A stretch of 64,000 bases of DNA from Gp13-AA77 sp035949375. Its GTDB lineage: Bacteria; Acidobacteriota; Terriglobia; UBA7540. Location: assembly GCA_035949375.1 (NCBI GenBank), contig DASZIG010000059.1:1-64000 (forward strand). Direction: 5' to 3'. Within the stretch, counting starts at the first letter, position 1. Each line of letters starts with the position of its first letter. Below are positions 1 to 8,560 of the stretch, one piece after another. Made by a program: the position numbers and the translations under genes. The notes under the pieces are model-generated. The model did no database searches, had not been told where the DNA came from, and was given only the letters and a program-made list of their open reading frames with translations.

Positions 1-42
1 GAGATCTCCCTCGTCACTTGGCTGTGTAGAGTGGGTTTGGGA

Positions 43-1197
43 TCAGATGTGTTGCGACAGGACGGCCGATTCAACTTGAGCCAGCTTTGAAAGCAGGCGC
101 TGCTGCTGGTCGACAGGCGGCGCACTCTTGATGACCCAGTAGGCGCGTAGTTTATCCTCCGCGGTCCTTGCGGCGCTCAGAGGCGTGGTCTCCCCTTCGG
201 TTTCCGGCTCCCGCTCAATCTTCACTTTCAGTTCAGCGGGATTCGCTTCGAGTAATCGCTCCCTCAGCCTATCCTGCTCCTCCCGCGCGAGAGATATATG
301 CAGCCCCTTGGGAACGCTGACGACCAGCTTGACGCGAGCGTCCCTCAATCGCGACGGGTCGGGAGGAGTTCTAAAGCGGAAGTCTCCATTCTCATAAACC
401 GCCTGCAACTCAACCATCCTCCGCGTCGGCGACACACGAAAGTCGACGTCGAGGTCCGAAAGGTCAGCCTGCATGCGAGGCTCTTTCACCGTGACCAGGT
501 GATACCCCTTATCCTCCTCCTCGCTGTAGTCGCATCGCGACAGTGATCCGGCATACCAAACCCGCGGCGCGAGCTGCTGACGAAGGTGAATGTGGCTGAG
601 CCCGACGTACTGTGCTTGCAAGCGCCGCAGTGGATCGAGGGGATACTCGGCGCAGCGCCCAACCAAGGGCTGGCCACTGCTCACCCTGGCGCCGGTTACA
701 CCGAAATGACCGAAAAAGAGGCGAAAGCAATCCGATCGCCGGGCAAAGCGCTGAATGAACTCCTCTAGCTGTTCGAGGAAAGCTGTTTGCAAGCCCGACT
801 CCTCGGGCGTGCCTACGAATTCAGCCTTCCGCGGGTACGGGAATACGGCGATGGCTGCACGATCGAATTCGATGAACTCCGGCTCCGTGCACAGGTAGAC
901 CGGGAACTTGCCCTTGGCCTTCGAATAGACGTATAAATCCCCGGTCAACTCGGCGCCGTGATTGCCCGCAATCAGCACGACGGGGGCGTGGTTGGCCATC
1001 CGGATCAACATGTCGATCCAGAGGTTGCGCTCCTTAATCGTTGCCTTGTAGGTCGTAAGGTCGCCGTTGATTACGAACAGGTTCACGTTGGAACCGATGG
1101 CGTCAGCGACAAACCACTCAAGGCATTGAGCGGTGTCACCGAAGTACCGGTCTTCATCGACGTGGACGTCGCCAGTATGGGCGCAAGTCCAAGACAT
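43..1197 (-). CDS. SbcD-like metallophosphoesterase (DNA repair exonuclease family)
   Basis: The 384-residue protein carries the calcineurin-like phosphoesterase signature in SbcD/Mre11 order: D10-x-H12 in the first strand, N44-G-D46, G78-N-H80, H164 in a GHFGV context, and H202-x-H204. These residues bind the two catalytic metals. SbcD/Mre11 enzymes trim DNA ends and hairpins together with an SbcC/Rad50 ATPase. The ATG at 1197 follows a strong GAGGAGG ribosome site eight bases upstream. No SbcC gene is visible; a partner could lie left of the window, because the 42 bases downstream of the stop contain GAGGGAG, a possible ribosome site for a next gene. The C-terminal third (from about residue 240) is less conserved, so the paralogue (SbcD or a YhaO-like exonuclease) is uncertain. 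Confidence 0.85.
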   Translation of the reverse strand: MSWTCAHTGDVHVDEDRYFGDTAQCLEWFVADAIGSNVNLFVINGDLTTYKATIKERNLWIDMLIRMANHAPVVLIAGNHGAELTGDLYVYSKAKGKFPVYLCTEPEFIEFDRAAIAVFPYPRKAEFVGTPEESGLQTAFLEQLEEFIQRFARRSDCFRLFFGHFGVTGARVSSGQPLVGRCAEYPLDPLRRLQAQYVGLSHIHLRQQLAPRVWYAGSLSRCDYSEEEDKGYHLVTVKEPRMQADLSDLDVDFRVSPTRRMVELQAVYENGDFRFRTPPDPSRLRDARVKLVVSVPKGLHISLAREEQDRLRERLLEANPAELKVKIEREPETEGETTPLSAARTAEDKLRAYWVIKSAPPVDQQQRLLSKLAQVESAVLSQHI

Positions 1198-1805
1198 GGC
1201 AAAGCCTCCTCTCGTTCGTGGTTGTGACTTAAGGCATAAAAGTGCCGTTCGGCAAGGTTATGGCTTATTCCGTTTTGCGTCCTGCAATTATCAGAGGCAG
1301 AAGGGTTTAACCTGATTTTGAGTTTGACTCGGGTTCTCAGTCAGAACAGAGGATTACAGCCTCAGCGGAACAGCTGAACCCAATGAAGCCAGCGGGTTAC
1401 GGCTAAATGCACCGGCAACAAATTGGCAGAGGACGGTAATTCCGGCGGGGCGGCGAACCGGAGTCCGCAGTCTTCAAAGCAGTCGCGGGAGTCAGGCTAT
1501 CGTCCGGCGGGGAGGTTCCTGCGTCATTTCACACAAGGCGATTTGCCAACAACCTTTCCTCGCCGACGCTCAGTATCAGCGTAGCCCGTTTCTCGTCAAC
1601 GCGCCCGGCGCTCAAAGGGCGGGAAGGCGACTTTTCGTTCCCGATCCGATTGGTATTGCACTTGTTTGGTCTGAAGGTCACTGGTTTGTTGAGGTCACGA
1701 TTTCTCGCGGTCTCTCGTTGCTCAAGGTCAGCCTCTGAATATGCGTTTACTTGGGCATTTCTGATCACGGTTCTCGATGGATTGCTCTTCGCAAGGCAAT
1801 GAGAA
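1198..1805. other. Intergenic region, no supported gene
   Basis: About 600 bases between the SbcD-like gene, which is transcribed leftward from 1197, and the 3' end of the quinone oxidoreductase gene. I see no open frame with a ribosome site or recognisable protein and no tRNA. The part next to 1197 should contain the promoter of the SbcD-like gene, but no convincing -35/-10 pair was found. Confidence 0.6.
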
Positions 1806-2780
1806 TCAGATGGTTACAAGCGTGCGTCCCGCTCTTGTGGGATGCTCGACGGACTCGTGCGCCTGCGCGATCTCTTCGAGCGGAAATTTCACGGCGGTAC
1901 CGAGGCCCCGCCATCCGGCTTCGAGCGCCTCATTGATGGCGCGCGTGGCTTCAAGTTTGTGCTCCGTCGGCACATCATCGCTGCCGATGAAGAATACTCT
2001 CGCGTTGCCAAACACTAGTTGCCAGAACGGGATTTCCGCCCTGGGAGCATTGGTGGCGTAAGTTGCAATCGAGCCACCCTGCTTCAAAACTTCAACGTCG
2101 GTCTGGATGTTGGCGGCGAAAGCCACTTCGACTATGTGATCAACGCCCGCTGGGGCAATTTGCCGGATGCGTGCCGCCAAGCCTTGCTCCGCTAAGAGAG
2201 CCGCGTCTGCCCCAGCATCCAACGCAATCTCTTTGTCCGTCTCGGAGCGACAAGTTGCGATCACTCGCGCTCCCGCGCGCCGGGCGAGTTGAACCGCGCA
2301 GGCGCCCACCGCGCCCGCTCCCCCTTGCACCACAACGGTTCGCCCTTCAACCGGGCCGGCTACGTGGACAGCCCGATGAGCGGTCATGCCAGGAATGCCG
2401 AGACACGCGCCCTGCTCGAATGGCACGCCTTCCGGCAGCAGGACCGCCTGCGGCACAGGGACGACCGTGTATTCGGCTGCCGTGCCGAAGGGACGGTACG
2501 ATTGCGCCCCATAACACCACACGCGCCGACCGATCCATTCCGGTGACACTCCCGCGCCCACCGCGTCGACGGTTCCCGCGCCATCGCTGTGAGGAATCAC
2601 GCGCGGATATGGCATGCCAACTCCGAACGAATCCTGCCGCTTCTTCACGTCGCCCGGATTCACGCCCGAGGCAGCCAGACGGATTCGAACTTCGCCGGCA
2701 AGCGGGTGGGGATCATCCATCTCGCCGACCACCAGCACGTCATGGGCGGGGCCTTGCCTTTCATACCATGCTGCTCTCAT
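1806..2780 (-). CDS. NADPH:quinone oxidoreductase-like zinc-free MDR
   Basis: 324 residues of the medium-chain dehydrogenase/reductase superfamily, quinone-oxidoreductase branch. An N-terminal GroES-like domain (SGVNPGDVKKR) is followed by a Rossmann nucleotide-binding motif, GGAGAVGACAVQLA, near residue 155. The cysteine cluster of structural-zinc alcohol dehydrogenases is absent, as expected for QOR. Such enzymes reduce quinones or activated double bonds with NADPH in the cytoplasm. The open frame extends further upstream, but the ATG at 2780 has a GGAAGGAG ribosome site and starts the conserved domain (MRAAWYE). The dienelactone hydrolase gene ends 70 bases upstream on the same strand. Substrate unknown. 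Confidence 0.85.
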   Translation of the reverse strand: MRAAWYERQGPAHDVLVVGEMDDPHPLAGEVRIRLAASGVNPGDVKKRQDSFGVGMPYPRVIPHSDGAGTVDAVGAGVSPEWIGRRVWCYGAQSYRPFGTAAEYTVVPVPQAVLLPEGVPFEQGACLGIPGMTAHRAVHVAGPVEGRTVVVQGGAGAVGACAVQLARRAGARVIATCRSETDKEIALDAGADAALLAEQGLAARIRQIAPAGVDHIVEVAFAANIQTDVEVLKQGGSIATYATNAPRAEIPFWQLVFGNARVFFIGSDDVPTEHKLEATRAINEALEAGWRGLGTAVKFPLEEIAQAHESVEHPTRAGRTLVTI

Positions 2781-2850
2781 CGCGTTTAGCTCCTTCCCAT
2801 AGCTATCGTGGATTTTATCCGCGCCAACCCAGGACACTGCGACCGACCAG

Positions 2851-3564
2851 TTACTTAAGGACTTCGCCGAGAAATCCGACCGTGGTCCGCCATGACCGTG
2901 ATTCGGACTGCGGATGCAGCCCGGCTTCGGGACCCGGGTCATCGAAGATTCCTTCACCGGTAAAGCTGTGGCGCGCCTCGCTGTAGATATCGATTTCCCA
3001 GTTCGCGCCGGCCGAGCGCATCTCATCTCGAAAAGCGGCTAACTGATCAAACGGTGCGAGAGGGTCGGCGTCACCGTGCAGCACGAGAAGCTTGGCTCCG
3101 ATACTCTTCGGTGCCGCGGGAAGGGGCGCGCTTAAAATCCCGTGCAAAGAGACCACGCCGCGCAGCGGCGCCCCGGCACGGGCCAACTCGAGCACACCGC
3201 AGCCGCCCAGGCAGTACCCAATTGCGGCGATGCGCTCTGGATCACATTCCGGGCGATGTCGAAATGCCCTAAGAGCCGCGAATAGGCGCTGGCGAAACAG
3301 CAGGCGCTCTTTGAGGAACGGCTGCACGACCTCTTGGGGTAACTGCGGCGGCTTGGGGCGGACGCCGGCCCCGAACAGGTCGACGACGAAAGCTACGTAC
3401 CCGAGCTCGGCCAGTCTTTCTGCCCGCCCGCAGATGGATTCGTTGACGTTCAGCCAGCTCGGCACGACAAGCACCCCCGGAAGATTGCGCGCCGAGGCGG
3501 AAGCGGTCAGGTATCCCTCAAGCAGGTGTCCTTCGTCGTGATAAGAGACTCGTGTTCCGATCAA
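2851..3564 (-). CDS. Dienelactone hydrolase family protein
   Basis: About 237 residues with an alpha/beta-hydrolase fold of the dienelactone hydrolase type: the nucleophile elbow is G-Y-C-L-G-G, with cysteine in place of serine as in classical DLH, followed by LHGDAD (acid) and a late ARHSF (histidine). DLH opens lactone intermediates of chloroaromatic degradation, though many homologues act on other esters. The frame stays open far upstream, but conserved sequence begins near 3564, where a TTG start overlaps the stop of the upstream reductase gene in a TTGA arrangement, suggesting translational coupling. A second TTG at 3570, with GAGG five bases upstream, is equally possible. The exact start is therefore uncertain by a few codons. 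Confidence 0.8.
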   Translation of the reverse strand: MIGTRVSYHDEGHLLEGYLTASASARNLPGVLVVPSWLNVNESICGRAERLAELGYVAFVVDLFGAGVRPKPPQLPQEVVQPFLKERLLFRQRLFAALRAFRHRPECDPERIAAIGYCLGGCGVLELARAGAPLRGVVSLHGILSAPLPAAPKSIGAKLLVLHGDADPLAPFDQLAAFRDEMRSAGANWEIDIYSEARHSFTGEGIFDDPGPEAGLHPQSESRSWRTTVGFLGEVLK

Positions 3565-5288
3565 GCGTCCCAATCGGTCCTCGCTGACTCGGAGCGCGCT
3601 TGCCCGAGGAAATTGTGGACGGAGGTTACAGCCGAGGCGCCGTCTCCAATCGCGAAGGCAACCCGCTTGGCGGTGCGGCTCCGGCAGTCGCCCGCGGCGA
3701 ACACTCCTGGGAGACTCGTCTCGGCGGCGCAGGGTGGCCGGGATTCTCTCCAGGCCGCGAGAAGTTCGACCTCCGGACCAGTCAGAAGAAAGCCCTTGTC
3801 GTCCCTTACAATGGACGGCGGCAGGAAGTCGGTCCTGGGCTTCGCACCAATGAAAACGAAGAGGCCCGAGCTGCATTCGTCATGCATCTCCCCGTTCGGT
3901 TCACGAACACGTATCGCGCTAATGTGGTCGGCTCCGTGGACTCCAACAACTTCGGTACCGTATCGGATCTTGACCCTTTTGTTCGCAAGAAGCCTCTCCG
4001 TCAGATAAGAGGACATCTTCCGCAAGTCTGAACCCCTCACCAGAAGAGAAACTTCGGTGGCCGTTTGCGAGAGAAACATTGCAGCCTGCCCGGCCGAGTT
4101 GCCGGCACCCACCACGTGGGTCGGACAACCTCGGCACAGCCGGGACTCAACGTTGGTTGCGCTGTAGTAGACGCCCGCACCATGCAAGGTCTTGAGCCCT
4201 TCGAGGTCCAGGACTCCGTAAGACACTCCGGCGGCGACAATCACCGCTTTTCCCAATACGCAGTCGCCTTCGGAAGTCCTCACTTGAAACAGTCCGCTGT
4301 CGAGCCGCTCCAAAGAGGACACGGTGCTCGGCATGTGAAAATCTGCGCCGAACTTCAGAGCCTGAAGATAAACGAGGTGCGCGAGATCCCGTCCGGCGAT
4401 ACCGTCCGGGAAACCTGCGTAGTTCTCAATCCGCGAAGTTGAACCGGCTTGGCCGCCGGGACCGAGGCCGTCGAGTACGAGCGAGGACAGGCCCTCGGAG
4501 GCCCCGTAAACAGCAGCTCCGAGCCCCGCTGGTCCCGCGCCCAGAATCACAACGTCATAAGTGGACTTCGGTAACTCCCGGCGAAGCCGCAGGTGTCTTG
4601 CCAACTGGTCGCGTGTGGGGGCTTCGAAGAGCACACGAGTGCCGTGAGCAACCACCGGGTAGGCCCGAGCGTCCGGGCAAATCTGTTGGAGCTTGATCCA
4701 GTTCGACTCGATGGCGGTATCGAGCCATTCGTGGGGCACGCTGTTGCGAAACAAGAGTTCAACCGCCTCGAGCGTTCCCTTGTGATCCTTCTGCCCGTAG
4801 ATGCTCAACCCTCGAAACTTAGAACAAAGCAGCAACTCCCGTCGACGTTGAAACGATCTCCAGAACTTTTCTCCGAGCTGCGGTCTTCGGGTGAACATAT
4901 CACGAAGCTGGCTGGGCGTGAGTCGAATCGCTTCAACGTCAGTTTCAGCTTCGCAAGAGACCACTGAAGGCCGGCGCGTCAGAAGGTCGATGTCGCCGGT
5001 GAAATATCCCGCGCCATAGCGGACGAACACAACGCGTTCGCCCGAGGACATGTCCACGACGCGCACCGTTCCGGAGAGGATGACGTGGCTGTTGAACGGA
5101 TAGTCGCCCGCAGAAAACAGGGACTGATTCTTAGCAAACGACCGCAGCTCGCCAAACGGGGTGACATCCGCGAGTTCAGCTTCGCTTAGACGAGGGAAGG
5201 CGGTCCTGTCTGACAGAGGGTCAGAGCCAAGCCCGAAATCGTCGAGCGGCTCGTCTCGGCCGGGGAGAGGGTTTGCAGATTTCGACAT
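3561..5288 (-). CDS. Cyclic-nucleotide-binding domain / thioredoxin-reductase-like FAD protein lacking CxxC
   Basis: 575 residues in three parts. Residues about 30-150 resemble a cNMP-binding domain (Crp-type beta roll). Residues 155-235 resemble a cysteine-free thioredoxin-like fold. Residues 243-575 form a thioredoxin-reductase-type two-Rossmann flavoprotein: GAGPAG at 250-255, GAGNSAG near 394, and a late AAGDCR FAD motif. In classical TrxB the CATC redox motif lies just before the NADPH domain; here the aligned tetrapeptide is SATN (376-379), so neither catalytic cysteine is present. Dithiol reductase activity is therefore unlikely, and an NAD(P)H oxidase or signalling role gated by a nucleotide is an inference. 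The ATG at 5288 begins the recognisable protein. The next gene overlaps its stop, implying an operon. Confidence 0.85.
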   Translation of the reverse strand: MSKSANPLPGRDEPLDDFGLGSDPLSDRTAFPRLSEAELADVTPFGELRSFAKNQSLFSAGDYPFNSHVILSGTVRVVDMSSGERVVFVRYGAGYFTGDIDLLTRRPSVVSCEAETDVEAIRLTPSQLRDMFTRRPQLGEKFWRSFQRRRELLLCSKFRGLSIYGQKDHKGTLEAVELLFRNSVPHEWLDTAIESNWIKLQQICPDARAYPVVAHGTRVLFEAPTRDQLARHLRLRRELPKSTYDVVILGAGPAGLGAAVYGASEGLSSLVLDGLGPGGQAGSTSRIENYAGFPDGIAGRDLAHLVYLQALKFGADFHMPSTVSSLERLDSGLFQVRTSEGDCVLGKAVIVAAGVSYGVLDLEGLKTLHGAGVYYSATNVESRLCRGCPTHVVGAGNSAGQAAMFLSQTATEVSLLVRGSDLRKMSSYLTERLLANKRVKIRYGTEVVGVHGADHISAIRVREPNGEMHDECSSGLFVFIGAKPRTDFLPPSIVRDDKGFLLTGPEVELLAAWRESRPPCAAETSLPGVFAAGDCRSRTAKRVAFAIGDGASAVTSVHNFLGQARSESARTDWDA

Positions 5289-5383
5289 GATTACCGCGCG
5301 CCTTCGGCCACGGCCAGGATTAACCCAGCGGCCACCGAGTTTTGGCACGCCGCCCCTGGCCAAGATTCTGAATGGGATGTCCC

Positions 5384-5393
5384 TTGATGTCAA
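5384..5393. promoter_or_regulatory. Candidate MarR operator, copy 1 (TTGATGTCAA)
   Basis: The arms TTGA/TCAA extend to CTTGA/TCAAG at 5383-5394. TTGA-N2-TCAA symmetry is typical of MarR-family operators. The site lies in the divergent spacer upstream of the MarR gene. Assignment is inferred from symmetry and position only. Confidence 0.4.
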
Positions 5394-5434
5394 GACACCC
5401 TATCGAGCCGTCTTGATGCCCCTCGAATTGTGTA

Positions 5435-5444
5435 TTGACTTCAA
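5435..5444. promoter_or_regulatory. Candidate MarR operator, copy 2 (TTGACTTCAA)
   Basis: This is a second TTGA-N2-TCAA palindrome, 51 bases from the first, which is close to five helical turns. Its TTGACT half could also act as a -35 element reading toward the MarR gene, which would make bound protein an autorepressor. Inference only. Confidence 0.4.
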
Positions 5445-5632
5445 GATGGTGCGCTCACGACCGAAGGAGATTCAATCAAGCGGTCACTTCACGCGGATAC
5501 CGGAGAGAATCCCTTCGGCCGCGCTGGGGAGCGGCAGCGTTGGTTTGGGCGCTGGCTCTAAGTCGCTGCTGATTTTTGTCTTGATTTCCAGCTACGTGGC
5601 CCAAGATACTGCAGAGGACACGAAGCAGAGCC

Positions 5633-6076
5633 ATGGCGGCGAGGGCTGCACTGAAGCAAACCAATACGGACGGCACACACGTTTTCCTGATCGTCTGGAA
5701 GACCTATCGCGCTTTGCTCGCCACGGCTGACGCGAGCAAGAAGAAGGTCGGGCTGTGCGATTCGGATTTCCGTGTCCTGGAGGCCCTGTTGCACAAGGGA
5801 CCACTGCCGGTCAACGTCATCGGAGAGAAGGTTGAGCTGACGACCGGCTCCATCACCACCGCGATCGATCGGATGGAGGCCAAGTGGCTGGTCGTCAGAA
5901 AGCGTCATCCGCAAGATCGCCGCGTTCGGTTGGTCGAACTCACCACAAAGGGGCGCCGCCTTATCGAGCAAGCGTACGCTCAGCACGCGATTGATATGGA
6001 GCGCGCGGCCAGAACCCTCTCGCGCCGCGAAAGAACTACGCTCATCGGCTTGCTGAAACGCTTGGGGAAAGGTTAG
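5633..6076 (+). CDS. MarR family transcriptional regulator
   Basis: 147 residues with the MarR winged helix-turn-helix: the recognition region GEKVELTTGSITTAIDRMEAKWLV is followed by the wing R-x-HPQDRRVRLVELTTKGR, a hallmark of the family. MarR proteins are dimeric repressors that respond to phenolic ligands or oxidants. The gene is divergent from the cNMP/flavoprotein operon, and two TTGA-N2-TCAA palindromes lie in the spacer, so it probably controls that operon and itself. The ATG at 5633 has no strong ribosome site. The ligand cannot be told from sequence, though the surrounding oxidoreductases and aromatic-type enzymes make a phenolic compound or oxidant plausible. Confidence 0.85.
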   Translation: MAARAALKQTNTDGTHVFLIVWKTYRALLATADASKKKVGLCDSDFRVLEALLHKGPLPVNVIGEKVELTTGSITTAIDRMEAKWLVVRKRHPQDRRVRLVELTTKGRRLIEQAYAQHAIDMERAARTLSRRERTTLIGLLKRLGKG

Positions 6077-6358
6077 GAGGACGGATTCGCGGCGTCGGGA
6101 GCATACATTCAGACGCTGCGCCGGGGCGTGTGTCCAAAACGTGCTGGCCATGGTGACCGCGATCTGCTTCAAACGCCTTGCCCACTCGCCGTTCAGTTGA
6201 GGCGACTCTTCCAATCTTCCGGAACTCTTCCTGCAGGCCCAGGAGCAAGCTGACGGATTAACAGAACAGGGCTGCGAAGCACCGCTCTCACCGGCCCCTC
6301 CGTCCGGAATTCTTTCGTACGGATCCGCGCGCAAGTCCAAGTCCTAATTCGCCCAGAG

Positions 6359-6793
6359 TTATGCATACAGGTCCAACGGGCCCGCGGTCATGGTTGTTTG
6401 GCCGACTTCGATCAGGTACCCATCCGGGTCGCGCATGTAGCAGCGCAATTCGGTTGCGTGGACTTTTGGCTCGGTGATGAACTTGGCGCCCCGCGAAGAC
6501 CACAGATCGTAGTAGCGCCTGAGGTCGGTGACGCGAAGATTGAGAAAGATGCTTAAAACGTTTGGATCGCGAGGCGGCGCAGCGACGACTTCAGGCTTGT
6601 CGTCGGTCGGTCCGCCGCCGCCGTTGATCGTGAGCCAAATGTTGCCGAGCCGTAGAAACGTCGGCTCGCCCTCGCGCAGCACCGTGGCGCCGAGAACGTC
6701 GCAATAGAATGCCACGGACCGCTTTATGTCTCGAACGATGAGGGTATTCGTCGCCACAAATTTTAGTTCGGCATTCAGATTCGGTTGGGACAC
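6359..6793 (-). CDS. VOC family protein (glyoxalase/bleomycin-resistance/extradiol dioxygenase fold)
   Basis: 144 residues with the paired beta-alpha-beta-beta-beta modules of the vicinal oxygen chelate superfamily: TNTLIVRDIKRSVAFYCDVL at the start and RCYMRDPDGYLIEVGQT near the end, the usual second metal-ligand region. Members include lyases, dioxygenases and antibiotic-binding proteins acting on a metal-bound substrate. The start is GTG at 6793, preceded by GGAGG four bases upstream; an overlapping ATG is in the wrong frame and stops after six codons. It is the last gene of a long minus-strand run. The specific reaction is unknown. Confidence 0.8.
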   Translation of the reverse strand: MSQPNLNAELKFVATNTLIVRDIKRSVAFYCDVLGATVLREGEPTFLRLGNIWLTINGGGGPTDDKPEVVAAPPRDPNVLSIFLNLRVTDLRRYYDLWSSRGAKFITEPKVHATELRCYMRDPDGYLIEVGQTTMTAGPLDLYA

Positions 6794-6927
6794 ATGACCT
6801 CCTGTTCTTCGAGCTCGACTTGTCGCCTGCCGGCTCGTTTTGGCGGCTCCCACGATGGAGGCAAGGTGCACAATTAATGCCGGCAATGGCACCACTGAGC
6901 CTGAGCATGCAAGCTCGCTGTTATGAA

Positions 6928-8361
6928 TTAGGTCCGCGATCGGCCGTCACCTTGCCCGTCTCTCGCGTCTCGCAATATGGCGCCCAGTTTTTCGATCTTC
7001 TCTACATCTCGCACGGTCACGATCTGTTCGATCTCTCGGGAGAACAACAGATCCAAAGACCATTGAATAGCCACTCGCACCTTCTTAGCTATGCCGGGCA
7101 TCTTGCTCAGATAGACCGTCCGCCACAGCCACCATGCCAGGAAACCAGAGAACCGCATTCCCAGAATCTGCGCCACCCCAGCGTGATGCCCGATCGACGC
7201 TAGCTGACCCAGGGTGGCATACCGGAAGGGCTTTTGACTGTTCCCCGTAGCGATCGCTTTGACATTCCGCGCGGCAGCTAGCGCTTCCCGCAGCCCGTGC
7301 TGTGCCGTACCCGGCTGGATCCCCCCCTTCCCGTCGGGCACAGCCGCACAGTCTCCGGCCGCCCAGACGGACCCCTCGTGGCCGGCCACCTCCAAGAATT
7401 CATTCACCTTTACCCGGCCTTTGACCTTCTCGACGGAAAGGGCTTCAAGCACCACAGCTGGCTTCACTCCGGCAGTCCAGACGAGCGTCATCGCGCCTAT
7501 TCCGTCCCCTGGAGCCAGCTGTACGATCCCACCGTCATATCCCATAACCCGCGTCTCCAACCGAATTTCGACGCCGCGCGCCCGTAACTGTTCCTGGGCG
7601 TATTTGCCGAGGCGCTCCCCGAGTTCAGGCAGGACGGTCTTTCCGGGATGCACAAGCACCAGCCGCAGCATCGATGCGTCCAACTCCGGGTAGTACCGGA
7701 CTGTTTCGCGCAGGAAATCGTTCATAGCCCCGACCGTCTCAACCCCTGCAAACCCACCTCCAGCCACTACAAAAGTCAAGAACTTCCGCCGCGACACCTC
7801 GTCGTCCTCGGTCGCGGCCTCCTCCAAAAGCGCCACCATACGATTCCGCAAGAGTGCCGCGTCGGTGAGCGTCTTCATCGTCGCCGCACGCGCTTCAACC
7901 GCTTTCATGCCGAAATAGTTCGGTTCGGACCCAAGTGCCAAGAGCAGGTAGTCGTAGGCCAGTTCGTGCTCCCGTCGCAGTCCGCCCGCTACGTATCGCA
8001 CCGTGCGAGCCTGCAAATCGATGTGCACCACATCCCCCTCGATGAGCCGCACCCCCGTTAACATCTTCCGCAGCGGATTGACGATATCCCCCGGAAAAAG
8101 ATCCCCCGCCGCGACTTCGTGCAGCAGCGGCGTGAACAGCAGGTAATTCTCCCGACTGATCAGTACCACCTCGACGTCGTGGCGTCTGGCGAGCGTCTTG
8201 TCAAGATGTCCCGCCGCGTAAGTGCCTCCAAAGCCGCCGCCCAGTATCATGACGCGTCGCTTTTTGGATGGACGCTCGACGCTTTGACCCGCTTCAACCA
8301 GGTCTCCCGTCTTTGTATTCGGGGAGTAGCGGTCATCTGGGATCGTACTCGCGTTCGCCAT
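6928..8361 (-). CDS. Type II NADH dehydrogenase (NDH-2-like FAD protein)
   Basis: 477 residues. Two dinucleotide-binding folds are visible: RRVMILGGGFGGTYAA near residue 35 for FAD, and FVVAGGGFAGVETVG near 170 for NADH. WAAGDCAAVPD binds the flavin end, and the C-terminal region (FSGFLAWWLWRTVYLSKMPG) matches the membrane-attachment helices of NDH-2. These monotopic enzymes transfer electrons from NADH to quinone without pumping protons. Relative to typical NDH-2 it is a little long because of a roughly 30-residue polar N-terminus. The ATG at 8361 was chosen over one 19 codons upstream; both have weak ribosome sites. It is co-directional with the alpha/beta hydrolase and VOC genes. Confidence 0.85.
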   Translation of the reverse strand: MANASTIPDDRYSPNTKTGDLVEAGQSVERPSKKRRVMILGGGFGGTYAAGHLDKTLARRHDVEVVLISRENYLLFTPLLHEVAAGDLFPGDIVNPLRKMLTGVRLIEGDVVHIDLQARTVRYVAGGLRREHELAYDYLLLALGSEPNYFGMKAVEARAATMKTLTDAALLRNRMVALLEEAATEDDEVSRRKFLTFVVAGGGFAGVETVGAMNDFLRETVRYYPELDASMLRLVLVHPGKTVLPELGERLGKYAQEQLRARGVEIRLETRVMGYDGGIVQLAPGDGIGAMTLVWTAGVKPAVVLEALSVEKVKGRVKVNEFLEVAGHEGSVWAAGDCAAVPDGKGGIQPGTAQHGLREALAAARNVKAIATGNSQKPFRYATLGQLASIGHHAGVAQILGMRFSGFLAWWLWRTVYLSKMPGIAKKVRVAIQWSLDLLFSREIEQIVTVRDVEKIEKLGAILRDARDGQGDGRSRT

Positions 8362-8560
8362 TTGTAACGAACCTGTCTGCACAGGACACCAACCACAAAG
8401 TAAGCCACCAGAAGCCATTTACGTGCCATGCCAAAAGACGGGCGTGAACCCGGCTTTAGTTGCTTTGCTATCCAGTAGTCTTGTCAGTGCCCTTCTTGTC
8501 ATCCCAGCTGATGTAGAGGGTCTCGGTACGGACGTGGCTCTCGGGATCCGGTGCACCTGC

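Larger units (their letters stand above)
5289..5632. other. Divergent control region between the flavoprotein and MarR genes
   Basis: This 344-base spacer separates the leftward reductase/hydrolase operon from the rightward MarR gene. It must hold both promoters. It contains two TTGA-N2-TCAA palindromes (annotated separately) and no supported gene. Confidence 0.6.
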
